Shown: piece after piece, positions 23,501 through 36,141 of the stretch
Layout: the number at the start of each line of letters is the position of its first letter
Position numbering within the stretch: position 1 is the first letter of the stretch
NCBI RefSeq assembly: GCF_949987535.1
Contig: NC_080067.1
Location: 57,904,405 to 57,968,404 of the forward strand
Reading direction: 5' to 3'
DNA from: Balaenoptera acutorostrata
Taxonomy: Eukaryota; Chordata; Mammalia; Artiodactyla; Balaenopteridae
DNA: 64,000 nt
Position numbers and translations under genes: made by a program
Notes under the pieces: generated by a model
Database searches by the model: none
The model's input: only the letters and a program-made list of their open reading frames with translations
What the model was told of the DNA's origin: nothing

Positions 23501-24489
23501 TCATAAGGCAATTTTACCAAAACAGTTACATAAGGGAGGAAACCATAATAAGAATCGTTTAATTTTTGAATTTTCAGACTACTTGACATCTTGAAAAAAA
23601 TAATGAAAAATATTTTATTTTTAGTAAAAATATTTGTGATATTTGCCTTCTCCAAAGCGCTGAAATTTTTCTTTACCTTCAATATGTAATTATTTTGCCA
23701 TTAATTTTGTAACCGTGCCATGAAAAATTTGAGTAGACTAAGGCATTGTTTATGTATACAACTGAAACTTAAGTGCAAGGTATAATCAAACACTTCTGGT
23801 CAGCTCTGAAGGCAGAAGCCACTTCTACGGTTTTAACTCTGGCACATGCATCCCTTTCACCTATAAAGGCCTAAGTAAACAGTTCTACTGGTAAAAAGGG
23901 GTTATTTGTAGAGGAACTCTGGGCACATGGGTTGGGGGGAAGGGAGATGGAAAAAATAGAGTAAAAGAGTCTGAACTACATTTTGAGGGGGAAAAAATAT
24001 CACATGTGCCAATCCATCAGCTTTTGTTGGGAGTATAACAGAAAGTGTACGTAGATGATGTTTAACTAATGAAACTTTGTTTAAATTATTTCAGGTTGGA
24101 CTGTCAATTTAACGGTATAGTTAGGTAGTACTAATTCCAGAGTAAGACTGTGAGTGCAGTATGATATTTGTCAAAAGTAAATGCTACTCCATATTAAGTG
24201 ACATCCTTAGCTTTATTTTAGAGACTTGGTATGAAGTAAATATAACCCCAGTTGTATTTATTCTTCACTTTTACTCTTTGTATCTATTTCAGTTCATCCA
24301 TTTTTTTTTAAATCTCAGTTTTGAAACTCACTTTCAGCCCTTTCATCCCCTAAGGTCTTAACATAACGATGTATTATACGATCACATATATACTACTGTT
24401 TCAGTGCCTTTAGGAAAGATATCAATACTTCCTTGCCTCCAAAATGCTCCAACCTCAATGACTGTGCTTAGTTCTCATGCATACATAAT
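20582..24489. other. Long mostly unique AT-rich stretch
   Basis: No gene, RNA or clear repeat family. A GT run is at 21419-21437. 22317-22837 on the minus strand has two long-ish open frames in different phases that read slightly protein-like (see findings); I cannot tie them to any gene and count them as unproven. Confidence 0.4.
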
Positions 24490-24735
24490 TATAGCCAACA
24501 TTTATTGAACATATAATGTGCCAAGAACCACTCTAAGTGCTTTACACACACTAAGTAGTTTATTCCTGACTGCATCCCTATGAGAGAGGTACTGTTATAT
24601 TTGCAAGCTTACAGATGAAAGCCTGAGACACAAAAATGAAGAAACTTGATCAAGGTAGTAACCTTGCTGGGAACTAAAAATTTTGAAGTTTAAATTCAGG
24701 TGGCTTGATTCCAGACTTTGCCCTAAATCTTAAAC
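24490..24735 (-). repeat. MIR SINE, antisense
   Basis: Nearly full-length: 'acatttattgaacatataatgtgcc', 'ctctaagtgctttacacacac', 'ctatgagagaggtactgttata', 'ttacagatgaaagcctgagacac' and 'tgattccagactttgccc'. All are in the antisense MIR order. Confidence 0.75.
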
Positions 24736-27621
24736 ATGGAGTTTCGATATTTGGAAATGCAGATGCCTCTTGGAAGGATGCCCTTTAATGTGACTAGTAG
24801 ACATTATTTATGCTTCAAAATGAATGAATGGAGGAAAACTTTGATGAGTATAAATTTGACATTGGAAGAGGGATGGCTCTTTGGGAATGAAATATGACAA
24901 AGAACTGAGATGCTAGAATCTTAGAAACACAAGACCCTTGCTTGACAATTTTGATTAGAAAAATGTGTGAGAACTGTATTATGCTGTTAGCCAGGTGTTC
25001 TGGAGTCTGAGAAGTAAGGGGTGGTAAGCTCCCTCTTCAGGTGACTAGTTTAACAGCACCAGGCCTGCACAGTTGAGAGAACCCCCTAAAAAAAAGACAC
25101 CTATGAACACATCTGCTTCTTTCCCATGAGCCTGACATCTGCTCTTTCATGAGGGTAATTTTGTGGTTTAGGAAGATCTGGTTGCAAGAATATTTTTGTG
25201 AAATGTTCTGCAAGCAAATAATAAGGCAGCTCATTACTTTGAGAATTTCTAATGGTGGGGGGCCGGCATTTGAAAACAGTAATGACAGTAATTAAATAGA
25301 CAGTAATTCTTTTTCTACATTATATAGTTAATAGGAGCTAAGGTTTGTTTCTCTATATGAATGAATGAATGAAAGACTAGATAGTGAGAGAGGGTGAGAG
25401 AATAATGATGTTTTTTTGAGAAAGCAGTCATGTGTCTGGTATCACCTATTATGAGTAGAACTATTTTAGAAATTGACAATTGACTTACATAGAGTTGATT
25501 TTATATTCTCACCTAAGGTTTAGTCAATATCAAATTTGAAACCTCAGCAGCAGCCAATTGATTTTCAGGTTTTAAACAAAAAGGAATCTCATGGAAGATG
25601 TTGTGCCTGTGTTAACACATAGCCACCGAAGAGACCACTTTTTCAATAAAGCCATGTTTTCTTATTTAAGAATATATGTATTAGGTTGGTAGTGGAGATT
25701 TATACAGTGATGATGTTAGTTACCTAGCACACTTTTGGGGATAGTCATTCTCCTGTACTTAGATATAATAGGGTTTAAATTATTCCAGAAAGATGTGCAA
25801 CATTTCTAATGTCTTTCTAATGTCTTTATGGGGAGAGAGGAGTAAAAATGGAGAAAAGAGTTAAAACTTAGAAAATTACATCATTCAGAACTGCAAGTTT
25901 CCAACTGTATTTGAATGTTTATGGCTGTCTTAGGCACAATACTATCTTCCAACAATACAACCAATCTGTACTACTAGGAAGATCTGAGCAGCACTGAAAC
26001 AGACTGAGAATTAAGGATCAATTTTGTGATCAATTAGCACTCTTAAAACTGATTTGTATAGAAACCATCAAGTAAAATTTAAAACGTAACCCTGTCTTTA
26101 CTAAGTCTACAGAAATGATATCAGATCCCAGCACAACAATCAGTCAGCTGTGTCTCCTAAATTTAGTTTCAACCTAGGAAAAACGTGTTCGCTGTATTGA
26201 CCAGAAAGTAGAGGCAATTGTGGCCAATAGCTTGAGTTCATACATCTAGTAAACAGGCTGTCTTAGATGAAAAGAAATATGTATTTTTCTGTATTTGCTA
26301 ATTTAGAAGCTTTTGCACAAGGTTACTGAAACTACCAATGTGTGTCACTTATATTATGGTTTTGACTTTTATCTATCTTTGATAGATAAACTGATTTTTA
26401 TGGATATTTATGAATAATTCTATGTCAAATATAAATATTACAAATCCACTTTCCAGAAGTTAAACCAACTATACTAGTTTTTAAAGGAACATACAATCTA
26501 CATATATTCTCTTACTTCATGGCTTGTTAGTAAGCTAACATATTGGTTAATATTAATTATCAGGCAACTGCTAATTAACATTGTGAACAAAGGTGGTTTA
26601 TTATTATTAGGTGATGGTGGTTGGGAGGATATGTCAATTACTCTTTCTATTGTAGTAATGTAGGCACATTTCACTCCTAGAAAATAATCACCTGAAGAGG
26701 CAGGGTAAGGGGGACATGTGATAGGCTGAGAAGTTTCAAATTCAGTTACTAAGAATACTTGGATGTATATATATTTTTTCAAAGTGAGGTGGACCAGGAT
26801 TCACTTGTTTGAACTGAGAGTTAGATTTGCTTTAGCTTTTCCAATTATAGTCCTGGAGAGTGTTCTTATGTGGCTTTATTGCCATTTTTTTTTAAAGTAA
26901 CTCAGTATCCAAAACCTTAATCCCTGCAAGGACAATAGTCCAAATTTTCTACGTGTCTTCGAATTTTAATGTGAATTTTCAAACTGTAGCTTTCTAATAT
27001 TTCCCGGTTACATTCATAAATGCCATCCAATTCATATCTATGGCTTTCTCTTCACATCAATGATTGGTAAATGGTTGGTAAAAGCGCAACAATTGGAGAG
27101 TCCTGAGCTTTTTTTTCAGCAGTTACAGAATCCTATGGGTCCAATTACTGAGTGGAGGGAGAAGTAGTTGATGTGAGTGAGTATGGAGAAGGTGAATGTG
27201 AAAATATAAGGAGATTGGATAACCAAGAAGTTAAGGGAAGATATTGAAGGCAGTAATATTTCAAATGTTTTATCTGCATATGTTCAGTAAACACCTTTGT
27301 CTATATTGATATCATTCAGCGGCTGAAAAATACCATGTTTTCGCTACCCAGAGATTCTGGTTTATATGGCATCATATAGAGTTTACTTGGGTTGTTGTTT
27401 TCAAATAATTAGGATACAGTAAATCACGAAGTAAAGTTACATTGACCACTATTCACTTATTAGTGAATAAAAAGGCACTCATACATCTGTATCTCTCTTG
27501 GTTGTGGTTTCCACATCTTTGAGTGAGAGTAAAATGGTTCTAGTTATGGCAAAAAGAAGGATTCAACCAGAAATCAGGCAGGGTCTGACTGCTTGAAGTT
27601 TTACATAAAGAAAGTCTAGAG
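24736..27621. other. Long mostly unique stretch
   Basis: No gene or repeat family is recognised. Minor items: a GAATGAAT run near 25358-25373, and a 12-bp tandem 'tctaatgtcttt' at about 25803-25827. Confidence 0.45.
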
Positions 27622-27776
27622 CAGTGACTCTCAAGCTTCACCAGGCATATCAAACTTTCATAAAAATGTGAACTTCACAGGGTCCTATGGCCAAGGATAC
27701 TGATTCATTAGTTCTGATGGAACAAGACCCTTGCATTTTACACACACTTCAGATACTCTAAGGCAGATTTCCACTG
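27622..27776 (+). repeat. MER5-like hAT DNA-transposon remnant
   Basis: It begins CAGTGACTCTCAAGCTTCACC and ends GATTTCCACTGA, an imperfect inverted end pair. The middle has 'ctgattcattagttctgatgg' and 'cttgcattttacacacacttcagatactc'. This is the layout of MER5A (CAGTGGTTCTCAAACTTG ... TGATTCAGTAGGTCTGGG ... TTTGCATTTCTAACAAG). Non-autonomous and long immobile. Confidence 0.65.
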
Positions 27777-27850
27777 ACCATATTCCATATCTTGAGGTAC
27801 CCTAGTCGCCAGTTGGGCCTAAACCCATAATATTTGCATGAGGCATTTGG

Positions 27851-27943
27851 AAAATGGGAAGAAGCAAAGAAGGAGGGAGGCAGCAAAGGAGGGAGAGAGA
27901 AAGGGAGAAAGAGAGAATGAAGAAAACAGAAAGAGGAGAAAAG
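27851..27943. repeat. Polypurine (GA-rich) tract
   Basis: About 93 bases almost entirely A and G on the + strand, with units such as GGGAGAGAGAAAGGGAG. No coding meaning. Such tracts can form triplex DNA. Confidence 0.9.
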
Positions 27944-28808
27944 CCTTGGAAACACCCTCAGTTGGACTAAAAGGCAAAAGTTATCAGTAGATTCTGAAAG
28001 AGCACAAGATAGTCTCTTCTCGACTTAAATGTCATTTTTCATTTTTTTGAGTATATTTTTACTGAGTGATACTTCACACTTTTAAGGAACATAGCAATAG
28101 ATCAGAAAAAAGTTAATTCCAACCGCAAAGGATATCATTTGGCTACACCATTATTTTTTTTAAGTGCAGATAAATGGTGAGTAGCATTAAATCTGAACTT
28201 TGTAGTTTAAGTGGCAGAGTCATGCACAACTATTGAAATTGCTATCAGATTCAGGAAGAAATAAAAGCAATTCCTTTCAATTACTAATTGCTCATATTTG
28301 ATAAAAATGAGCTGTTTTCTCAACATAGAAATGAATATATGCCTTTAAAACCAGTTCTACATATAAAAATCCTACTAAAGAGTGCCCGTAAATTTGATGA
28401 AAATGATAAGTAATCTTGAACTTTGCGAGATGATCGTATCTAGGATTGTATATGTATGCTAACTAATGGCCTATGGAAAATGTTGTTTGGTTTTATTCCC
28501 TGGACACCAGAAATCTATAATCTTTTATTGTAAGGAAAAATGAAGTTTCTCTTAAAATCCATACCCAGAATCTACCTTAAGAGGACACTTCTTATTTTTT
28601 GAATAGGAAATGAATGAAAAAGTCTGTCTTTAGGAAGCTGCATTTGCGGGTGGTCAGTAACCTAACCTGACCACATCAATGGAAACACAGGCTCCTTGGT
28701 GTGGGGAGAGGCCCTCAAATCAGCACGAGAGAAAGCATATCTTTCCACTTCTACTTCCCAATTTTTGTACTGGCCTCTATGGAATTATACATATACATGT
28801 ATTATATA
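27944..28808. other. Unannotated stretch
   Basis: Unique AT-rich DNA; nothing recognised. Confidence 0.5.
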
Positions 28809-28828
28809 CGTGTGTGTATGTGTATGTG

Positions 28829-28884
<56 letters not shown>
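28809..28884. repeat. Compound (GTGTAT)(TA) microsatellite
   Basis: Four GTGTAT-like hexamers followed by about 22 TA units. Open frames of 68-73 codons across it are only repeats of I-Y. Confidence 0.95.
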
Positions 28885-28885
<1 letters not shown>

Positions 28886-29599
28886 GGCAAATGAGGCTCT
28901 AATTCATTGTCTCTTTGACTAGTGTTTTTGTTGCTGCTTGCATCAGATGCCCAACAAAGGACAAATTAGTTTCAGTCTGTATCGAGAATTCCAGCAGGCA
29001 GAGGCATCTGATTCAGATAAATTAAGCACACATTTGAAAGAAAATCTTTTATTCTAGACACGGCTGACTTCATTGCTAGCTGTGATGTTCAGCAATAGAT
29101 CCAGAGGCTGAGAGAGAGGAAGTGCTGACCAGTACAAATACATTTCAGTGTGTGAAGCATGCTGGATTATCAGAAAGTCTGTTCAGAACACATCCTCCTA
29201 GGTTTTAGCAGAGATCCTTACTTTTGCATCAAAAAACTCTAGTATTTACCATACACGTGACCATGTGTCTCTTCAGACTTGTTATTAAGTTGCCTAAATA
29301 TATTTTTGTCATTATTTTTATCTTATTTGAAATTCAAGCTTTTAAATAAATTTATTTATGTATATCTGCTCCTGATTTCAAAACCAAAAACTGTAAATTT
29401 CATGAAATTAGGGACCACATCATCACAAAAACCTAATAAAGTACAACTCATCTAGTTGTTGACTATTTGTTGAAATAATAAATACTTGCTTAGTTTGAAG
29501 CAGCTTGGGAAATTAAAAATAACTAGAAAAACATGAGACCTAGAGGTTGGTTTTAGGTAAAATTTAGTGCTTAATTTAGCTCAGTGTTTTCTTCTTTTT
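28885..29599. other. Unannotated stretch
   Basis: No gene or repeat family is recognised. Confidence 0.5.
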
Positions 29600-29965
29600 A
29601 AGTTTTTTATATATTTTATTGACGTATAATTGATATACATTTTATTAGTTTCAGGTATACATCATATGATTCAATATTTGTATATATTGCAAAACGTATA
29701 CAACAATAAGTCTAGCTAACATCCCTACGTAGTTACAGATTTTATTTTTTATTGTGATAGGGACTTGTAAGATGTACTGTCTTAGCAACTTTCAAATATG
29801 CAATAGAGTATTGTTAATTATAGTCACTATGCTGTACCTTACATCCCCATAACTTATTTATTTTATAATTGGGAATTTGTACCTTTTCACCCCCTTCACC
29901 CATTTGCCTCCCCCCCCGCACCCCTGCCAATGAGCTTGGGGTTTTATGTTTGCTTGTTAGTTTTT
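29600..29965 (-). repeat. L1 LINE 3' end, antisense, left part
   Basis: 'ttattgacgtataattgatatac', 'attagtttcaggtatacatcatatgattcaatattt', 'acaacaataagtctagctaacatc', 'gctgtaccttacatccccat' and 'aacttatttattttata' are antisense landmarks of an L1MA-type 3' UTR. The element resumes at 30194 beyond a SINE. Confidence 0.8.
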
Positions 29966-30178
29966 TTGTTTTGTTTTGTTTCGTTTTATTTATTTGGCTG
30001 TGCCGAGTCTCAGTTGCAGCACGTGGGATCTTTGTTGGGACATGCAGGATCTTTAGTTGCGGCATGCGGGCTCCTTTGTTTGCAGCATGCGGGATCTAGT
30101 CCCCTGACCAGGGATCGAACCAGGGCCCCCTGCACTGGCAGCGCGGAGTCTTAACTACTGAACCACCAGGGAAGTCCA
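29966..30178 (-). mobile_element. CHR-type SINE, short form, inserted in an L1
   Basis: An antisense copy of about 213 bp starting (minus strand) TGGACTTCCCTGGTGGTTCAG, with a decayed B-box GGTTCGATCCC and a simple tail. The perfect 15-bp duplication TGCTTGTTAGTTTTT at 29951-29965 and 30179-30193 lies inside the L1 3' UTR. Three 'gcatgcgggatct'-like copies form its right half. Confidence 0.92.
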
Positions 30179-30193
30179 TGCTTGTTAGTTTTT

Positions 30194-30243
30194 AGATTCC
30201 AAATATAAGTGAGATCATAGGTGTTTGTCTTTCTCTGTCTTAG
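30194..30243 (-). repeat. L1 LINE 3' end, antisense, right part
   Basis: 'tagattccaaatataagtgagatcatag' and 'tgtttgtctttctctgtct' continue the L1 of 29600-29965 after the SINE. It then ends, so the L1 was 5'-truncated. Confidence 0.75.
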
Positions 30244-30830
30244 CTCAGAGGTTTCTGATAGTTCCAGCAAAAAGGGGAACTGTTTTAGTTTTGCTCTAAT
30301 GGTCCAGTAAAAGGAGTACCCAGGATGAGAGATTTACCTGGTTCTGAATTTAAGAATATATCAAGCTAGAAGATAGTTGAAGCTTTATAGTTTTTCAAAA
30401 GGGACAGAAACAATCTTCATGTTTCTTATATTAGCCCTCAGTGAAATGGGAGAGTGTGAAATTAAATGTTTATTCAGTGAGGATTTTACACTGAGGAGTC
30501 ACCAGAGGCAGAAAGATCTTCTTGACTGTTGTTTCCCTAGGAGTTGACAAAATGCCTGGCATATAAGAGGATCTCAGTAAATGTTGTTTGAATTGAAATA
30601 TCTCAATCTCAGTTAAAAAGCAAGTTGGAGATAGATCACTGGGTTTTGTTCTCCAAAAGATAGTATAGCCCTACTAGTAGCTAAACATGTGTACAATACC
30701 TGAAACCCAGACAACTTGGTACAATAGAGTCATGTCTGGACTACAATCTTGATAATGTATCAGGACAAGCTCCCAACTGGGTCAGACCTGCATGTTGCTG
30801 CTGTTGATACCTTTCATCTTGAAGAAGAAT
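30244..30830. other. Unannotated stretch
   Basis: No gene is seen. A short L2/MIR 3' end trace lies at 30548-30595 ('atgcctggcatataagaggatctcagtaaatg'). Confidence 0.45.
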
Positions 30831-30985
30831 GGTCTAGATAGAGACCACAAGAGCATGCATTCAGGTATGCTTGCTGCTTGGTCTAGATAGAGGTCACAGG
30901 AGCATGGTCTAGAATGGTGTAAATATGGTCTAGAATGGTCTTGATAGTGGCCACAAGAGCATGCATTCAGGTATGCTTGCTGCTT
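30831..30985. repeat. Local GGTCTAGA-based tandem repeat
   Basis: Five units each beginning GGTCTAGA or GGTCTTGA start at 30831, 30880, 30906, 30927 and 30937. The first and last are 49 bp and almost identical, sharing GAGCATGCATTCAGGTATGC. The three between are shorter (26, 21 and 10 bp) derivatives. It looks like a minisatellite born by local duplication and deletion. No open frame on either strand is explained by a known gene. Confidence 0.9.
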
Positions 30986-32765
30986 CAGGTAATGTGTGAA
31001 ATACCTAATTGTTCTCTTGATTCGGCTGGGAACTTTTGGGACATTACTTAGGATATAAAATTTTAAAACTTGAAAAAAAGATGTTTTTTTAAACTTGTGT
31101 GACATTAAAATAAAATACGAAATATTTATTATCCGTAAAACATTTTCTTTTCAAACAGTCATGGCAGTTTACTGGAATTCATGAGAAATAAATTGCTGAA
31201 CAGCACCTTTGGCTTATAATTTAAACAAATGAAGACTGGTTGGATGATCCACGAGGTGAGGCAGTGCTAGCTGCAGCCAGAGTAGCTGGGTAATGAGACA
31301 GGGGAGTGTGGTCATGTGGGCAAGGGCATTGGAAGTTGCCTCCCTCTCATGGACCGAGGGCGTCCCCTGGCCAACACTACACAGTCAGGAGGACAATTTG
31401 ATTTGACAGAATAACTGGCTAGCTCTTTAGTCTAAACTGAACGTGTGGGCAATAGAAGGGTCTTTAATGTGTCTCCAGGGTGGGCCTGTGCTAATGACTG
31501 AGCAGCTGTGATTTAGACTGCAGTGTAATCTGAACTAAAACAAAGCAAAAAAATCTAGAATTACAAACGACTTCTGTACTATCTCTGCTATGTTCTCGTT
31601 ATCTCTGTGGGCAAGCAGGATCTCTGGGAAAATGCCTAAATGATCACTGGATTTGTCCAACGATGGCTTGACTAAATAAAATTTTGTTGGTTGTTTGTTT
31701 TTTAAGGGAATTTGTTTTTCTGCTACTTTTGCTGTAGAAAAGTCTTTCCACCTGGGGTGTGTGTGTGTGTGTGTGTGTATGTTAGCTTTCTGAACCTCCT
31801 TAGTTCCTTGAGGCTAACCAGAGAGCCCACTGCATAGGATTCTTCAGTGTTTGGGGTGAGCCCAAGTGCCTTCAGGGCTAGCAGAATGACTGCTTTCCTT
31901 TTCCACGGAGGCCCTGCAGCTTGCTTTAAGGATTTTCTGTTTGGTTTCTATTTGGCTTCTCTAAAAGTAAAGTTTTGAAGTGGGTTTTAAAGCTTATAAT
32001 CTCACTAAGTATCTAGTTTATTTCCCTGCACAAAGGGCTTTCTCTTGGATAATGTCTAGAACTTCCCTTCATCCTTTGGCAGCTTTGTCTTTTGTTCTTT
32101 ATTAGACAGGGAGACAAATAGGACATAGGAAAAGTAGGTGAAAGAGGAAGTGAGCCAGACCTTAGAGTCTGATGACATGATGTCACTCACATCGTATTAA
32201 CTATGAAGTGACCCAAACCCTGAGGTCAACAGAGCCTGGCACATGAAGGAACTCAATTATTACTTGCTAACTGCAAAAATCCATGTATTATGGATTCTAA
32301 AATATTATAAGCTAAGGAGATGCTTTAAAATTTTTTATCAATATAATGAAAATTAACTTATAACTCTATTCAAAGTTTTAACTATAAATTATTTAAAAGA
32401 TGGATCCATTTGTAATTCTAGATGTCTGTGCTCCATATTTACATAGAACAAGAAATTCTTTAAAATTCTTGTTTCGTTTCATTGTGGAATTTTCTTTCTT
32501 AGTAAAAGATACTTAACAAATATTGTAAATGTTTTTGAAGTGGTCTTTTATGCAAGTTAGAATATCCTGGTCAACGGTGAAAGCTTAGTATTTTTACATT
32601 GTCGTGACCTGGTTTCAGATATAATATTTTCTTCCTTCAGCTACACATCCTGTCTCTTGGATTGTAGACTTTGGACAGTGGCTATCTTATGATATTGGAC
32701 AGTCAAGAGACTTCCTATCCTCACCCCTGGAGGTATACACGTGTGTAGACTGTCAGCTTTTCACT
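30986..32765. other. Unannotated stretch
   Basis: Unique DNA with a (GT)n run at 31755-31780. 31230-31400 is less AT-rich but shows no exon signature. An L2/MIR 3' trace lies at about 32225-32270. Confidence 0.45.
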
Positions 32766-33255
32766 TTTAGAAGAGATCCTTAACGCTTTTTGGGCTACAG
32801 ACCCCTTTGGCAATCTGATGAATCTTGTGGATCACTTCTCAGAATAATGTTTTAAATGCATAAAATAAAATCTGTAAAATTATAAAGGAAACCAATTATA
32901 TGGAAATATAAAATATCAAAATATTTTTAAATGTAAAGTTTAAGATTATATGGGCGTTCTTATTAACACATTGAATAACAATATCTAGCAAGTGGGTCTA
33001 ATAACAAACATCATTTCAGAGTAGTGAGGAGCATAAATAATATTTTGGTGTATCTGTATCAATTATAATGTGATATGAAAATACCTATGCTTTGTAATGA
33101 TGACATAGTTACGGTACTGTTAATACTACTGTGGTTTATTGCCTACATTCAAAATGGAACACAATGCAAACTTTCAGTTAGAGGTTAGTGATGATAGACA
33201 TATAATATTTTTCCTCATCCAAGTTCACAGACTGAAGTTTTGAACCCCTGTCATA
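32766..33255 (+). repeat. DNA-transposon-like interspersed repeat, family unassigned
   Basis: It begins 'gatccttaacgctttttgggctacagacccctttgg' and ends 'gttcacagactgaagttttgaacccctg'. The internal 'aaataaaatctgtaaaattataaaggaaaccaattatat' and 'gaaaatacctatgctttgtaatgatgac' match a dispersed mammalian repeat I remember (TTAACCTTTTTTGTGCCATGGACCCC...). I cannot name the family with certainty; imperfect inverted ends suggest a hAT-type DNA element. Confidence 0.45.
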
Positions 33256-33744
33256 GAGCAGTAATAACAGCATGATCTCCACTGTATAAAAAGATAAAGA
33301 TTTGAGAGTGCCTAATAAGAGGTACATTTTGAGAAATAAAGTTGCACAGATCTATTCCATCTCTTGATTATTCCCTTTTGTGACTAGTAGAGGGTTTTTG
33401 AAAGGTGATGAAAGGAGGGAGCAATCTGATTACAGATGGAGAAAACCTAACCCGAGCCCTAAGACAGTGCCCTTTTTAATTAATGGATTTTGAAGTGTTT
33501 AGGGAGTACATGCTCTAAAGGCAATGCAACTAGTCATGGTTAGTCATTTTAGCAGGCTTTGGTTTTCAAAGGCAAAGGAGTATTGGGGTATAAACCCTGT
33601 CTTCTCAGGTTTTCCTGTAACAGAGCAAAGAGTTTTCACAAGCTTCCTCGCTCCCTGTCAGACTTTGCCAGCACCGCATGAGCACCGCAAGAAAAGCACA
33701 AAAGATGTTTGGCTACTGCTAGAATGTGTGCTTTGGTGGGGTGG
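33256..33744. other. Unannotated stretch
   Basis: No gene is seen. An open frame of 108 codons begins here and runs into the LTR downstream, so it is not credible as a gene. Confidence 0.5.
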
Positions 33745-34094
33745 TGTTCTAGTCTGTATGTGTGTGTGTCCCCCCAAAATTCACGTTGGAATCTTAACTC
33801 CCAAAGGTGGTGGTGTTAGTAGGTGGGGCCTTAGGGAAGTGATTAGGTGAGACAGAGCCCTCATGAATGGGATTAATGTTATTAGAAAAGAAACCCCACA
33901 GAGCTCCTCAGCCCCTTTTACCATGTGAGGATGCAAGGAGAAGCCTGAGACCTGGAAGAGGGCCTTCACCAGACCGTGCTAGTCTATTGATCTCTGACTT
34001 CCAGCCTCCAGAACTGTGGGAGATAAATTTCTGTCATTTTATAAGCTATGCAATCTGTGGTATTTTGTTACAGCAGCCCTAAAGAGCTAAGACA
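33745..34094 (+). mobile_element. Solitary MaLR-type LTR (MLT1/MST group)
   Basis: About 350 bp from TGTTCTAG to GACA. Landmarks: 'gtccccccaaaattcacgttggaatc', 'ggtggggccttagggaagtgattagg', 'ccctcatgaatgggattaatg', 'ccatgtgaggatgcaagg', 'cttccagcctccagaactgtggg', 'gataaatttctgtcat' (containing the polyadenylation region) and 'ggtattttgttacagcagcccta'. This is the classic layout of a non-autonomous ERVL-MaLR LTR. No internal or coding sequence is attached, so it is a solo LTR. The expected 5-bp duplication is not evident. Confidence 0.85.
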
Positions 34095-35439
34095 CTCAGT
34101 ATAGAAATTCATGAATCCACGGCAATTATTAGTTGTACATGTGGCAGTCACTTTCAACTCCCTCTTCCTTTCATCCAAACCTTACTTTCCAGGCAAACTC
34201 TGTGTCTGGAACCTTAATTCATAAGATCTGTACTTAAGTCCTGACTCTGCACTGTATGCTGAATTTCCTTCACCCTTGGACTACTCATTTATAAAATCTG
34301 TTCTGTCTTCTAAAAAGATTTGTTTAAAGCATCAGATGTAGTAATACATGCAAAAACCATTTATTGTAAGTTGTGAAACACAATGCAAATATGGATAATA
34401 ACATGATAGTAAAAATAAGCATACTGAACATTGTACTCATAAATGAAAATTAATGTAGCAAGACTTTTTATTTATTCAAAACAATTTTAAATAAAAAATG
34501 GCATCACTATTTGTTTTAATGAGAAAGCACTTTGATTTTAAATCTTTAGTCCAGAAGTATTCCTAATAATGTCCTACATTTTTACAGAGTTATGTTTTCA
34601 ATTGGTTTTATGATATTAAACAGGATAGATGTTAGGAAACTTCTGTCTTTCTAAAATTCTAAAAAGAGTTCAGCATTTCAATTGAACATTTTATCTAATC
34701 GAATGACAGACTAATTTTCATATGATAAGCAAGCAGAACCTCAGATGTACTTTGTAAATGAAATATAACTACCCAGTAAGAAATTAAGAGAGGCTTTCAA
34801 AGAATTTAGTGCAGATCAGGCTGGGGTAGGTAAGAGGTTTTAAAGCTTACCACGTGCCTGAAAAGCCTCTCAAAAAATCCCTGAGAAAATTTTAAAACTG
34901 AAGATAGTGATTGATCAATGTGATAACATTCTAAGTATAGTAACAGTGCTAAAGAGCTGAAAAATCAAATTAATTCCCCTGGAAGGCAGGAGCATGCTAA
35001 GAAATGTCAAGTCGGTAGGAGTTCTTAGAGGAAACAAGATGTATAAGTTTTGAACAGTAGGTTATGACACCTGTGGAAGTGGGTAATTTTGATTGCACAT
35101 TTGCAGTGGTTGTGCGTCAGAACAGGTTAAATCACTTTTACAAAATATTTTTTCTTCTTTGTAACTCAATTACCGAATATTTATATCTCAGTTTAAAACA
35201 TTTGGGGAGCTTCATTTTATTTAAAAAATTTAGGAAGAATTGATTAATTTTGATTAATTAAAATAATGGTCAGGTGTTTTTTTACACGCATAAAATTGAA
35301 ACAACACCTTTCAGTTTAGAACAATTAATGAAGAGACAATATTAATTAAACAAATTAAACAATTAAACAATAATTGGAAAATTTTATAGCGATATTGTTA
35401 ATTTACATTTCTGTGAAAGAAATATGGAATATTGCTAAA
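34095..35439. other. Unannotated AT-rich stretch
   Basis: A faint MIR-like segment may lie at 34215-34320. 35342-35376 has repeated AATTAAAC units. No gene is supported. Confidence 0.45.
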
Positions 35440-36124
35440 AATAGTGTGATTTTAAAAGTTATTATATGATTCCAGAACTGGGGCAAGAAAACATAAGATA
35501 AGCCTGGGGCATCTTGTGTTGCCAGAAAGTAAAAAGTGCTAAAAAAAAAATGGGGCATATTCAAAAGGCACAGAAGCTAACCTGACATAGCTCCCAATGG
35601 CCAAAGGTAGAACACTTAACCAACAAAATAAATAGCATAAATAAATACATTAAACAAATGAATAATTTTTAGATCATACCCCAAACCTTAAATAAATATC
35701 TGTGAATCCATAGTGACACAAATACATAAGTAGATAAATACATGAATGGGGTTGAAGTGACAACTCTTTCTAGAGAAGGATTCCAGTGAATAAATATAGA
35801 AAGAATGAAGAAAATAAGAAAAATCACCATTAAATCCCAAAGTAATAATTGCTTTAGTCAAGATCCACTGATGAAGGCTAAAATTGGTGAGTAAAAGTTT
35901 GAACAGAAACTGGATATTTGTATAGCCTCAAAGTATCCCCCCTCCCCAAATGTGAAATTACAAAGGAAAAGATAATAACGTTACAACAGAGAAATCCTGA
36001 CAGATACTGCATTACATTAACCAAGTGATCAAGGTTAACGTCACCAGCAATACACAATGATATAATTGATATACCTCCATTCCACGCACTGAGAAGGGCA
36101 CATCGCTTCTCTGGTATCTTTTCT
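35440..36124 (+). repeat. L1M LINE 3' region, left part
   Basis: An old L1 3' region in sense orientation ('gcacagaagctaacctgacatagctcccaatggcc', 'aatccatagtgacacaaa', 'tttctagagaaggattcc', 'gataataacgttacaacagagaaatcctgacag'). It is continuous with 36510-36915 across the SINE. No protein frame survives. Confidence 0.6.
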
Positions 36125-36141
36125 AAGAATACATAAACTGA

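Noticed and set aside
25680..25700. MADE1/Hsmar-like TTAGGTTGGT terminus
   Set aside because: The match lasts about ten bases and then diverges. No opposite end.
33524..33850. A 108-codon + frame as a gene
   Set aside because: It runs into the solitary MaLR LTR and has no domain or conserved context.
33745..34094. A longer endogenous retrovirus around the LTR
   Set aside because: No internal region, primer-binding site, polypurine tract or second LTR is found on either side, so it is a solo LTR.
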